Shown piece after piece: positions 25,895 through 33,847 of a stretch of 64,000 nt of DNA. The notes below the pieces were generated by a model. The model saw nothing but the letters and a program-made list of their open reading frames with translations. It ran no database searches and was not told where the DNA came from. The DNA is from Rhodanobacter sp. C01 (GTDB lineage Bacteria > Pseudomonadota > Gammaproteobacteria > Xanthomonadales > Rhodanobacteraceae): positions 1-64,000 of the forward strand of contig NZ_MUNR01000012.1 in NCBI RefSeq assembly GCF_002001045.1. The letters are read 5' to 3'. The position numbers and the translations under genes were made by a program. Position 1 is the first letter of the stretch; each line of letters starts with the position of its first letter.

Positions 25895-26491
25895 TCAATC
25901 CAGGCGCCTTGCCTCGCTGCGCCCGCGGCTGAGGTCGACGATGCGTGCCTGCGCCTCGGCCACCCGGTTTTCCGGCAGGCGCAGTTCAAGTTCCACGCCG
26001 TCCGCGACGAAGGTTTCGCTTTCCACCTCGGCCTGCCAATCCTTCAGGCGCGCCTTGAGCAGGGCCAGTCCGGCGAACTCGCAGCGCAGGCCCAGTCGTG
26101 CCATCGCCACGATCGGTACGCGTTCGGCGCGGCGCAGACATTCCGCCGCGGTGCCGCCATAGGCGCGCACCAGGCCGCCGGCGCCGAGCTTGATCCCGCC
26201 GTACCAGCGTGTCACCACCACCATCACCCGATCCATCGCTTGGCCTTCGACCGCCTGCAGGATCGGTCGCCCCGCGGTGCCGCCGGGTTCGCCGTCGTCG
26301 TTGAAGCGGTAGTCTCGGCCGATGCGGTAGGCCCAGCAGTTGTGCGTGGCCGTGGGGTCGCCCACTTCGCGCAGGAAGGCCAGTGCCTGCGCGCTCGATT
26401 CGACCGGTGCGGCCAGCGCGAGGAAGCGGCTCTTGCGGATCTCTTCCTGATGCCGGCATGGCCCGGCCAGCGTGTGCAGCGATTCACTCAT
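25895..26491 (-). CDS. YigZ/IMPACT family protein (UPF0029)
   Basis: 198 residues, the normal family length. The N-terminal UPF0029 domain contains EEIRKSRFLALAAPV and DPTATHNCWAYRIG. The hallmark DDGEPGGTAGRPIL follows, and VVTRWYGGIKLGAGGLVRAYG is the second signature. The C-terminal ferredoxin-like domain (RCEFAGLALLKARLKDW) is present. Its yeast and mammalian relative IMPACT acts in translation control, but the bacterial role is uncertain. ATG 26491 is chosen because it gives a full and exact domain start; the frame is open much further upstream by chance. It is divergent from the DUF1456 gene. Confidence 0.9.
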   Translation of the reverse strand: MSESLHTLAGPCRHQEEIRKSRFLALAAPVESSAQALAFLREVGDPTATHNCWAYRIGRDYRFNDDGEPGGTAGRPILQAVEGQAMDRVMVVVTRWYGGIKLGAGGLVRAYGGTAAECLRRAERVPIVAMARLGLRCEFAGLALLKARLKDWQAEVESETFVADGVELELRLPENRVAEAQARIVDLSRGRSEARRLD

Positions 26492-26587
26492 GCTGCTCAG
26501 TTTCCCATGCCGCAACGCCTTGTTGTCGTTGCCTGCTTGACTGACGCGGTAGCATGGCGCCTTTCCAGGGGACCTGCCGGACTTGCC

Positions 26588-27061
26588 ATGATCAACAATG
26601 ACGTACTGCGCGCCATCCGCTACATGCTCGACCTCAGCGACGGCAAGGTGGTGGAGATCACCCATCTGGCGGACGTGAACTTCCCGATCGCGAAGGAGGA
26701 TGTGCAGGCGTTCCTGAAGAAGGACGAGGATCCGGGTTACGTCGAATGCAGCAACAAGGTGCTGGCGCACTTTCTCGACGGCCTGGTGTTCTACCGCCGC
26801 GGCCGCGACGAAAGCATGCCGCCACGTCCGGTGGAGAAGCGCGTCACCAACAACGTGGTGCTGAAGAAGCTGCGCGTGGCGTTCGAGCTGAAAGACGTCG
26901 ACATGCACGAGATCCTCGAAAGTGCCGGTTTCCCGGTCTCCAAGCCGGAACTCAGCGCACTTTTCCGCCAGGCCGATCACAAGAATTTCAAGTTGTGCGG
27001 CGACCAGCTGCTGCGGAATTTCCTGAAGGGTCTGACGATGCGGGTGCGTGGCAACGGCTGA
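26588..27061 (+). CDS. DUF1456 family protein (YehS-like)
   Basis: 157 residues, whole family length, comprising two copies of the DUF1456 helical unit: MINNDVLRAIRYMLDLSDGKVV...FLKKDEDPGY and NNVVLKKLRVAFELKDVDMHEIL...FRQADHKNFK. The family is cytoplasmic and its biochemical function is unknown. ATG 26588 opens directly at the conserved MINND start, with the frame open further upstream. Followed by a convergent DoxX-like gene 33 bases away. Confidence 0.9.
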   Translation: MINNDVLRAIRYMLDLSDGKVVEITHLADVNFPIAKEDVQAFLKKDEDPGYVECSNKVLAHFLDGLVFYRRGRDESMPPRPVEKRVTNNVVLKKLRVAFELKDVDMHEILESAGFPVSKPELSALFRQADHKNFKLCGDQLLRNFLKGLTMRVRGNG

Positions 27062-27094
27062 TGCCGGCTTGCGGTGCCGGATCCAACGTCGAAT

Positions 27095-27862
27095 TCAAGT
27101 CGCCGTCCGCGGGCGCAGCGAGTCTGCAACGACCCAGGCGGCACCGGTCAGGGCAATATTCAGGGCGTTCTCGCTCATGATCCAGTGGCTTGAGGGATTG
27201 GCCACCAGCATCGGCCCGTGCACCAGCAGAGTGAAGGACGCATACATGGCGGTCAGCAGGATCGCAGCCAGGCGGGCCCGTACGCTCGTCAGGAGCGCAA
27301 GACCTGCTGCAATATGCCCCAGCCCGGTCGCATAGCCCCAGAACTCCTGCGAAGGCGGCAGCCATTTGGGAACCAGCGGGGCGGTCAGGTTCATGTAGAC
27401 GAAATGCGCTCCGCCGAATATCAGCGCGCAAATTCCGAACGCCAGCTGGCCCAGGCGCGTGAGGCGTGCGGCCAGGGTCGCATCGATCCTGGCGTTGGCG
27501 GCGTAGATGATCAGGCCTCCTGCAGCGATTGCGAGCTGTTCGGCAATGCCTTCGTATGTGCCGTATTCGGCGTAGTGGGCAAGCACCACGCGACCATTCA
27601 TCAGGACGATGACGATGAGCGTGTAGTAGGCGGTGAGCGCTGCGGCGCCCCAGGCTACGGTTCGACGCCACTCGACGGCCGCGCCTGCGACGAGCATGAA
27701 CGCCGCGACGGCATGGGCCAGGGCGTTGCGCCCGGGAAAGTCACTGGGCACGGGTTGCCCCGTGTCGAAGGTTCCCCACGCCAGGCAGAGCATGCCCAAC
27801 GCCATCACACCCAGGCCGTAAACGCGCCATCCGAAGATCATGGTCGTTTTACCAGCAGTCAT
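27095..27862 (-). CDS. DoxX-like integral membrane protein
   Basis: 255 residues with seven to eight hydrophobic segments (for example YGLGVMALGMLCLAWG, TAYYTLIVIVLMN, LAILLTAMYASFTLLVHGPML). The C-terminal half, with GYATGLGHIAAGLALLTSV, resembles DoxX/DUF-type quinone-associated membrane proteins. The start at 27862 (MTAGKTTMIFGW) has AAGGGGAA upstream; longer forms to 28000 lack one. Function unknown; related proteins are linked to sulfur compound oxidation or stress. It is divergent from the RhtA-like gene across 275 bases that carry a long inverted repeat. Confidence 0.75.
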   Translation of the reverse strand: MTAGKTTMIFGWRVYGLGVMALGMLCLAWGTFDTGQPVPSDFPGRNALAHAVAAFMLVAGAAVEWRRTVAWGAAALTAYYTLIVIVLMNGRVVLAHYAEYGTYEGIAEQLAIAAGGLIIYAANARIDATLAARLTRLGQLAFGICALIFGGAHFVYMNLTAPLVPKWLPPSQEFWGYATGLGHIAAGLALLTSVRARLAAILLTAMYASFTLLVHGPMLVANPSSHWIMSENALNIALTGAAWVVADSLRPRTAT

Positions 27863-28018
27863 GGCTTTCCCCTTCAATGGCGAACGCGTGGACACGTGTG
27901 CTGCATCGATCGGTTGAATCCGCATGAAGAGCGCACACGATGAGCTTGCTGAGCGATGGACGAGATCGCAAGTGTCGCGGGATGGCGTCTGGGCATCCAT
28001 GCATCAACCAGCGAATCG

Positions 28019-28057
28019 TGCCGTCATTGCTGTCAGACGCTGTCAGCAATGACGGCA
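28019..28057. repeat. 14-bp perfect inverted repeat in a divergent intergenic region
   Basis: TGCCGTCATTGCTG (28019-28032) and its exact complement CAGCAATGACGGCA (28044-28057) around an 11-base centre, between two divergent start codons. There is no T-run, and a terminator is not expected here. A second smaller inverted pair (GCCTGCA 28067-28073, TGCAGGC 28094-28100) follows. Confidence 0.7.
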
Positions 28058-28137
28058 GGCGAGACAGCCTGCATGGTGGGCTTCGCGCATGTCTGCAGGC
28101 ATCATGAGCGGACTGTTCTTTCGCCGCGGCTGCGCCC

Positions 28138-29022
28138 ATGTCGTCACGTTCCACCGTTGCTCCGGTCGCGTTCGCGGTCGGCATGCTGATGATAAGCATG
28201 GTCTCGTACCAGTGTGGTGCGTCGCTGGCCAAGCACCTGTTCCCGCTGGTCGGCGCACAGGGTGCCACTGCTTATCGGCTGGGACTGAGCGCGCTGCTCC
28301 TGCTGCTGTGGCGGCGACCGTGGCGTCGATCGGGCAGCGGGCGCGACTGGCGTGCGCTATGGGGTTATGGCCTTTCGATGGGAGCGATGAACCTGGTGTT
28401 CTACATGTCGCTGCGCACGATCCCGCTGGGCATTGCGGTGGCGCTGGAATTCACCGGGCCGCTGGCACTGGCGCTGTTCGGTTCACGCCGGCTGATCGAC
28501 TTCATCTGGATCGCGCTGGTGGTGGCCGGGCTGGCCCTGCTGCTGCCGCTGCGCCGGCAGGTGCAGACGCTCGATCCGGTGGGTGTGATGTACGCGCTGG
28601 CTGCCGGTGTGGGCTGGGCGCTGTATATCGTGCTGGGGAAGAAGGCCGGGGCAACCCACGGTGCGGACGCGGTAACGCTGGGCACCTCGATCGGTGCATT
28701 GCTGGCGATTCCGTTCGGTGTCGCGCATGCCGGCAGCGCACTGCTGTCGCCGACGCTGTTGCCGTACGCGCTGGGCGTGGCGGTACTCAGTTCGGCGTTG
28801 CCGTACTCGCTGGAGATGGTTGTGTTGACCCGTCTGCCGGCGCGCACGTTCAGCACCTTGCTGAGCCTGGAGCCAGCCATCGCGGCGGTGGCTGGCGTGG
28901 CGTTGCTGGACGAACGGCTCAGCCTGCTGCAGTGGCTGGCCATCGTGGCGATCATCGTTGCGGCGGCCGGCACAGCCATGAGTGTGCAACGGCCCACGTT
29001 GACCGAGCCGTTGGCTAATTGA
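28138..29022 (+). CDS. EamA/RhtA-type amino-acid exporter
   Basis: 294 residues with ten predicted transmembrane helices in two EamA repeats (AFAVGMLMISMVSYQCGASLAKHLF ... and PVGVMYALAAGVGWALYIVLGKKAG ...). SYQCGASLAKHLFP and FYMSLRTIPLGIAVALEFTGPLALAL are strongly like RhtA, which exports threonine and homoserine. The gene is alone and divergent from the DoxX-like gene. The substrate assignment is by resemblance only. Confidence 0.85.
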   Translation: MSSRSTVAPVAFAVGMLMISMVSYQCGASLAKHLFPLVGAQGATAYRLGLSALLLLLWRRPWRRSGSGRDWRALWGYGLSMGAMNLVFYMSLRTIPLGIAVALEFTGPLALALFGSRRLIDFIWIALVVAGLALLLPLRRQVQTLDPVGVMYALAAGVGWALYIVLGKKAGATHGADAVTLGTSIGALLAIPFGVAHAGSALLSPTLLPYALGVAVLSSALPYSLEMVVLTRLPARTFSTLLSLEPAIAAVAGVALLDERLSLLQWLAIVAIIVAAAGTAMSVQRPTLTEPLAN

Positions 29023-29167
29023 ACGCCGCGCACCGTCGCGGATCGGGCGCCATTCCGCCGCGATCCAGATCACCCTGCCTGCCGCGGCTTGCCGAAATTC
29101 GCCACCCCAGGAATGACGGGCATGAGCTGGGTTACGCTGGAGGCTCCTTCAAGCGGATCTCCTTGTC

Positions 29168-29938
29168 ATGACGTCAGACGCGCTTGTGCTGTTGCTGCTG
29201 GTGACCGCGGTGGCGGCATGGACCGGTCGGCGCCGGTTGGCGTCTGGTTTGGCAGGGCTGGCCTTGCTGCTGTTTCTGGCGGTCGGCTGCGGGCCGCTGC
29301 CGCGCTGGCTGTTGCACAGCCTGCAGGCTCCGTATATGGGCACAGTCGGTGGCTGGGCACCGCGCAACGCGATCGTGCTGCTGGGTGCCGGAACCACCCG
29401 CGTCGCGCCAGGTGCAACGCTGGAACCGTCATTGTTTGCCTATGGACGCATCGTGCAGGCAGCCAGGCTGTATCGCGACTGCAAGGCATCAGGGCAGCAA
29501 TGCATGCTGCTGGTGAGCGGCGGCGATTCACAGCATCACGGCATGGCAGAGGCGGCTGTCTACGCTCCCGTGCTGCTCGGATTGGGTGTGTCGGCGCAGG
29601 ATCTGCAACTGGAGTCGCGCAGCATGAATACCTGGCAGAACGCCCAGTTCAGCCGCCCATTGCTGCAGGCTTACGACCCGCAGAAGCTGGTGCTGGTGAG
29701 CTCTGCCATCCACCTGCGACGCAGCATGCTGTATTTCACCCACTTCGGCCTGAGGCCTGTGCCGGCGCACGGTGATACGATCGCAGCCATGATCACGGCA
29801 TGGCCGCAGTCGTCGAATCTGGCGCTGTGCGATGACGCGCTGCACGAGTACCTCGGGGTTGCCCAGTATCACGTGTACAACGCGCTGGGTTGGAACGCGC
29901 CACCGGTGCTTGCACCACTCATCCCGGCGGTACGATGA
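29168..29938 (+). CDS. YdcF family (DUF218) membrane-anchored protein
   Basis: 256 residues. Two N-terminal hydrophobic segments (ALVLLLLVTAVAAW; LASGLAGLALLLFLAVGCG) precede a DUF218 domain: NAIVLLGAGTTRV, CMLLVSGGDSQHHGMAEA, LESRSMNTWQNAQFS and LVLVSSAIHLRRSMLYF match its conserved blocks (GGG/SGG, ES-x-NT, T/S-x-H-x-R). Members include SanA/ElyC-like proteins involved in cell-envelope integrity; the reaction is unknown. It is followed by the convergent aldehyde dehydrogenase gene. Confidence 0.88.
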   Translation: MTSDALVLLLLVTAVAAWTGRRRLASGLAGLALLLFLAVGCGPLPRWLLHSLQAPYMGTVGGWAPRNAIVLLGAGTTRVAPGATLEPSLFAYGRIVQAARLYRDCKASGQQCMLLVSGGDSQHHGMAEAAVYAPVLLGLGVSAQDLQLESRSMNTWQNAQFSRPLLQAYDPQKLVLVSSAIHLRRSMLYFTHFGLRPVPAHGDTIAAMITAWPQSSNLALCDDALHEYLGVAQYHVYNALGWNAPPVLAPLIPAVR

Positions 29939-29983
29939 GCATGGCGGCATCGCATCGGTGACTGGAGTGCAAGCCATACCGGC

Positions 29984-31414
29984 TCAGCGCTCGCGCATCA
30001 CCATTAGGCGGATCTCGGTCATGTCCTCGATCGCGTAGCGCACGCCTTCGCGGCCGAGCCCGGAAAGTTTGACGCCGCCATAAGGCATGTTGTCCACGCG
30101 GAAGCTGGGAATGTCGTTGACGATCACGCCGCCCTGTTCGAGTTCGTTCCAGGCGCGCATGGCATGGTCGAGGCTGTCGGTGAAAATGCCGGCCTGCAGG
30201 CCGTAATCGGAATCGTTGACCAGTGCGATTGCCTCGCTGAACTTCTTGAACGGGGCAAGCAGGGCGAACGGCCCGAACGCTTCCATCCGGTTGGCCTTGG
30301 CAGCGTGTGGCACGTTTTCCATCAGGGTCGCTTCAAGCATGTTGCCGTGGCGCTTGCCGCCACACAGGACCTTTCCGCCGGCCCGCTTCGCTTCCGTGAT
30401 CCAGCCATGCAGGCGTTCGGCGGCGGCCTCGTCGATCATCGGGCCGAGAAACACGTCCTTCTTTCTCGGATCGCCGGCCTTGAGTTTCTTCGTGGCCGCG
30501 ACCAGTTTCTTCTTCAGTGCATCGTAGACATCGGCATGCGCGTAGATGCGCTGCACGCCGATGCAGCTCTGGCCGGACTGGTAGAACGCACCGAAGATCA
30601 GCCGTTCGACCACGCGATCGAGATGCGCACCCTGGTCCGCGTCGACGATGCAGGCGGCGTTGCCACCCAGTTCCAGCACCACCTTCTTGCGGCCGGCGCG
30701 GGCTTTCAGCTCCCAGCCGATCTGGCCGCCGGTGAACGAAAGCAGCCTGAAGCGCTCGTCCTCGACCAGCGGGTTGGCATGCTTGCCGTCCAGGGTGAGG
30801 ATCGAGAACGCGCCTTTCGGCAGATCGGTCTCGGCCAGCACCTCGCCGATGATCAGCGCACCGATCGGTGTCTTCTCCGACGGCTTCAGCACGAACGGGC
30901 AGCCGGCAGCGATCGCGGGTGCGACCTTGTGCGCGACCAGGTTCAGCGGGAAGTTGAACGGGGTGATGAACGATACCGGCCCCAGCGGCACGCGCCTGGT
31001 ATAGCCGTGGTAACCGTCCAGGCGTGAGGCCAGTTCCAGGTTCAGTGTCTCGCCGTTGATGCGCACGGCTTCCTCGGCGGCGATCCGGAACGTTTCGATC
31101 AGCCGGGTCACTTCGCCGGCAGCATCCTTGATCGGCTTGCCGGCTTCGATGCAGAGCGCCTCGGCCAGTTCGTCGCGGCGTTCGGCAAAGCGTTGTGCGC
31201 AATGCTGCAGCACCGCCTGGCGTGCCCACGGCTTGAAGTCCCGCATCGGGGCGGCGGCTTTCACCGCGGCGGCGATCGCCTTTTCGGTGGTCTTCGTGTC
31301 GGGTAGCGCCACCCGTGTGGCGAGCTTGCCGCTGTACTTGTCCAGTACGTCCAGCATGACTTTGGACGTCTGTGGCTGGTTGGCGAGGTAGTAGGGGTAG
31401 GTTTTCTTGAGCAT
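29984..31414 (-). CDS. aldehyde dehydrogenase family protein
   Basis: 476 residues, NAD(P)-dependent. Substrate-channel motif PFNFPLNLVAHKVAPAIAAG and LKPSEKTP (cofactor Lys), then LSFTGGQIGWELK, the catalytic-base Glu in VVLELGGNAACIV, and the nucleophile Cys in QSGQSCIGVQRIYA. These resemble succinate-semialdehyde/lactaldehyde dehydrogenase relatives; the substrate is not predictable. The ATG at 31414 (MLKKTYPYYLANQP) is chosen, since upstream sequence to 31534 has no domain. It ends close to the YdcF gene (convergent) and is divergent from the slipin gene. Confidence 0.93.
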   Translation of the reverse strand: MLKKTYPYYLANQPQTSKVMLDVLDKYSGKLATRVALPDTKTTEKAIAAAVKAAAPMRDFKPWARQAVLQHCAQRFAERRDELAEALCIEAGKPIKDAAGEVTRLIETFRIAAEEAVRINGETLNLELASRLDGYHGYTRRVPLGPVSFITPFNFPLNLVAHKVAPAIAAGCPFVLKPSEKTPIGALIIGEVLAETDLPKGAFSILTLDGKHANPLVEDERFRLLSFTGGQIGWELKARAGRKKVVLELGGNAACIVDADQGAHLDRVVERLIFGAFYQSGQSCIGVQRIYAHADVYDALKKKLVAATKKLKAGDPRKKDVFLGPMIDEAAAERLHGWITEAKRAGGKVLCGGKRHGNMLEATLMENVPHAAKANRMEAFGPFALLAPFKKFSEAIALVNDSDYGLQAGIFTDSLDHAMRAWNELEQGGVIVNDIPSFRVDNMPYGGVKLSGLGREGVRYAIEDMTEIRLMVMRER

Positions 31415-31579
31415 CGTGGCGACCGGTAAAGAGCACGTTGCCGTACAGCATAGATGGACGGCATGTTCAGCATTTGTGACAAATGGCCACCCATGAGTTT
31501 TGCGGAAAGTCGGGATGCAACGTGACGCAGGCACCCGCGTACACTGGTGATCCGGCCCGATCCACTTCAGGTGACTTCC

Positions 31580-32350
31580 ATGCCTTTATTCGCGTTCATC
31601 GTGATACTGATTTTTCTCGGCCTCAGCGGCCTGCGAGTACTGCAGCAGTATCAGCGTGGTCTGGTGTTCCGGTTGGGTCGCTACAGCGCTACCCGCGGGC
31701 CGGGCCTGACTTGGATCATTCCCGTCATCGAACGCATGCAGGTCGTCGACGTGCGCGTGATGACCCAGGACATCGAGCCGCAGGAAACCATGACCAACGA
31801 CAACGTGCCGGTGAAGGTGCGCGCGGTGGTGTGGTACAAGGTGATCAACCCGGAGCGGGCGATCGTGCAGGTGGCGAACTTCGAGGATGCAGTGCGCCAG
31901 ACCGCGCTGACCAGCCTGCGCAGCGTGATGGGCCAGCATTCGCTGGACGAGTTGCTGAAGGAACAGGAGAAGCTTTCCAGCATGCTCGGCGAGATCATCG
32001 ACAAGGTCACCGAGCCATGGGGCGTCGAAGTCGACCGCGTGCAGATCAAGGACGTGGAGATTCCGCAGTCCATGCAGCGCGCGATGGCGCAGGAAGCCGA
32101 GGCGCATCGCGAGAAGCGCGCCCGCATCATCAAGGCCGAAGCCGAGCACGATGCGGCGCTGAAGCTTACCGAGGCGGCTGCCAAGATGGCGCATATGCCG
32201 ATGGCGATGGAGCTGCGCCGCATGCAGATGCTGACCGAGGTCGGTGCGGAGCAGAACACGATGACCATCGTGATGATGCCGTCGGAATTCGTCAGCGCGG
32301 CCAGCGCGATGGTGCGCCTGGCTGACAAGGCAGCGGGAGGCAACGATTGA
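31580..32350 (+). CDS. slipin / SPFH band-7 membrane protein
   Basis: 256 residues. One N-terminal membrane segment (LFAFIVILIFLGLSGLRVL), then the SPFH domain: YQRGLVFRLGRYSATRGPGL, VVDVRVMTQDIEPQETMTND, VPVKVRAVVWYKVINPERA, GVEVDRVQIKDVEIPQ. A long heptad-like helical tail (MAQEAEAHREKRARIIKAEAEH) drives oligomerisation. It matches slipin/YbbK-type scaffolds of membrane microdomains. The usual NfeD partner is not adjacent, so it stands alone. The start has AGGTG 6 bases upstream. It converges on xseA across 46 bases that contain a weak hairpin. Confidence 0.92.
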   Translation: MPLFAFIVILIFLGLSGLRVLQQYQRGLVFRLGRYSATRGPGLTWIIPVIERMQVVDVRVMTQDIEPQETMTNDNVPVKVRAVVWYKVINPERAIVQVANFEDAVRQTALTSLRSVMGQHSLDELLKEQEKLSSMLGEIIDKVTEPWGVEVDRVQIKDVEIPQSMQRAMAQEAEAHREKRARIIKAEAEHDAALKLTEAAAKMAHMPMAMELRRMQMLTEVGAEQNTMTIVMMPSEFVSAASAMVRLADKAAGGND

Positions 32351-32396
32351 GCGGGTGTGAGTCAGTGGCCGGCGACAACCGGCAGGTATTGCCGGG

Positions 32397-33746
32397 TTAC
32401 TTGCCAAGCACTTGCAGGCTGAGTTCGCCATCGCTCACGCGGGCGCTCAATTTATCGCCCTCGCTGACCGCGGCGACAGAGCGCACGACCTGGCCTGCCT
32501 CGTCGAACAGGATCGCGTAGCCGCGTTCCAGTGTGGCCAGCGGGCTGATCGCATGCAGCGCATGGCCGGCATGACGTAGTGCGGTCTGCCGGCGTTCCAG
32601 CGTGTAGGTAATCGCGCGGCGCAGGCGCTGATCCTGTTCGGCCAGCCGATGTGCCAGCAGCGACAGTTGCGTGCGAGGATGCTGTGCCAGCAGGCGCGCA
32701 TGCAGCCGTTCCAGCCGGCTCTGTCGCAGCTGGCTCTGTTCGCGCAGCACGGCACCCAGGCGGTGTTGCAGATGCAGCAGCCGCTCACGGTCGCGCGCCA
32801 GCCGCGCCTGCGGTCGCTGCGTCTGCAGGCGCGCCAGCAGGTGATCGACGCGTTGCGAGTGCGACTGCAACTGGCGTTGCTGCAAGGTGAGCAGGCGTTG
32901 CTGCAGCTGCTGCAGATGGCGCGTGACTGCCACTGCATCGGGCACCAGCAATTCGGCGGCAGCCGAGGGTGTGGGCGCGCGCAGGTCGGCGACGAAATCG
33001 GCGATGCTGAAGTCGATCTCGTGGCCGATGGCCGAGACCACCGGCACGGTAATGGCATGAATCGCCCTTGCCACCGCCTCGTCGTTGAAAGCCCACAGGT
33101 CTTCCAGCGAGCCGCCGCCGCGGGTCAGCAACAGTACGTCGTAGCGTTTGCTGGCCGAAGCCTTGCGCAGCATGGAAACGATCGCCGGCGGCGCTTCGCG
33201 TCCCTGCACCGGCACCGGCAGCACCTCGACGTCGGCCAGTGGCCAGCGGCGTGCCAGCACGCTCAACACGTCGCGCACCGCCGCACCGGTGGCTGAAGTG
33301 ATCACGCCGATGCGCCGCGCGTAACGGGGCAGGGGACGCTTGCGTTCCTGCGCGAACAGGCCCTCGGCGTCGAGTCGTGCCTTGAGCTGCTCGAACTCGC
33401 GTTGCAGCGCGCCTTCGCCGGCCGGCTCCATGCTCTCGGCAACCAGCTGGAATTCACCCCGCGGCTCGTACAGGCCAACCTTGGCCCGCAGCATGACCTG
33501 CATGCCATCGACAGGGCGAAACCGCAGCGCGGCCGCCTTCGGTTTGAACATCGCGCAACGCACCTGGGCGCCGCTGTCTTTCAGGGTGAAGTACAGATGG
33601 CCGGAGGCCGGCTTCGCCACATTCGAAAGTTCACCCTCGATCCACACCAGCGGAAACACGTCGCCCAGCAGGTCGCGCACCAGCCGGTTGAGCGAGCTGG
33701 GGGTCAGGACGTGGCGTGGCGTGGTGTCGTCGAACGGCGTGTGCAT
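32397..33746 (-). CDS. xseA: exodeoxyribonuclease VII large subunit
   Basis: About 449 residues, full length. The N-terminal OB-fold contains VFPLVWIEGELSNVAKPASGHLYFTLKDSGAQVRCAMF split by conserved glycines. The catalytic region has VITSATGAAVRDVLSVLARRWP, TRGGGSLEDLWAFND and SAIGHEIDFSIADFVAD, and a long coiled-coil arm follows (LQQLQQRLLTLQQRQLQ...). It degrades single-stranded DNA with the small subunit XseB, which is not nearby. The frame is open to a GTG at 33755; ATG 33746 is preferred. XseA is normally tolerated only together with XseB, so a distant xseB is expected. Confidence 0.95.
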   Translation of the reverse strand: MHTPFDDTTPRHVLTPSSLNRLVRDLLGDVFPLVWIEGELSNVAKPASGHLYFTLKDSGAQVRCAMFKPKAAALRFRPVDGMQVMLRAKVGLYEPRGEFQLVAESMEPAGEGALQREFEQLKARLDAEGLFAQERKRPLPRYARRIGVITSATGAAVRDVLSVLARRWPLADVEVLPVPVQGREAPPAIVSMLRKASASKRYDVLLLTRGGGSLEDLWAFNDEAVARAIHAITVPVVSAIGHEIDFSIADFVADLRAPTPSAAAELLVPDAVAVTRHLQQLQQRLLTLQQRQLQSHSQRVDHLLARLQTQRPQARLARDRERLLHLQHRLGAVLREQSQLRQSRLERLHARLLAQHPRTQLSLLAHRLAEQDQRLRRAITYTLERRQTALRHAGHALHAISPLATLERGYAILFDEAGQVVRSVAAVSEGDKLSARVSDGELSLQVLGK

Positions 33747-33847
33747 AAGGGGCACGAGCCTAGCATGCTGGTGATATCAAATTGTGAGAAAACATCTGCT
33801 TGGGGAAGAAAGTGCAGGGATTGCATCAAGCGTCGGGCACGGGCATT

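Noticed and set aside
32350-32396. Hairpin AACCGGCA / TGCCGGGTT between slipin and xseA as a terminator
   Set aside because: The stem has a bulge and lacks a T-run on both strands; too weak to list as a feature.
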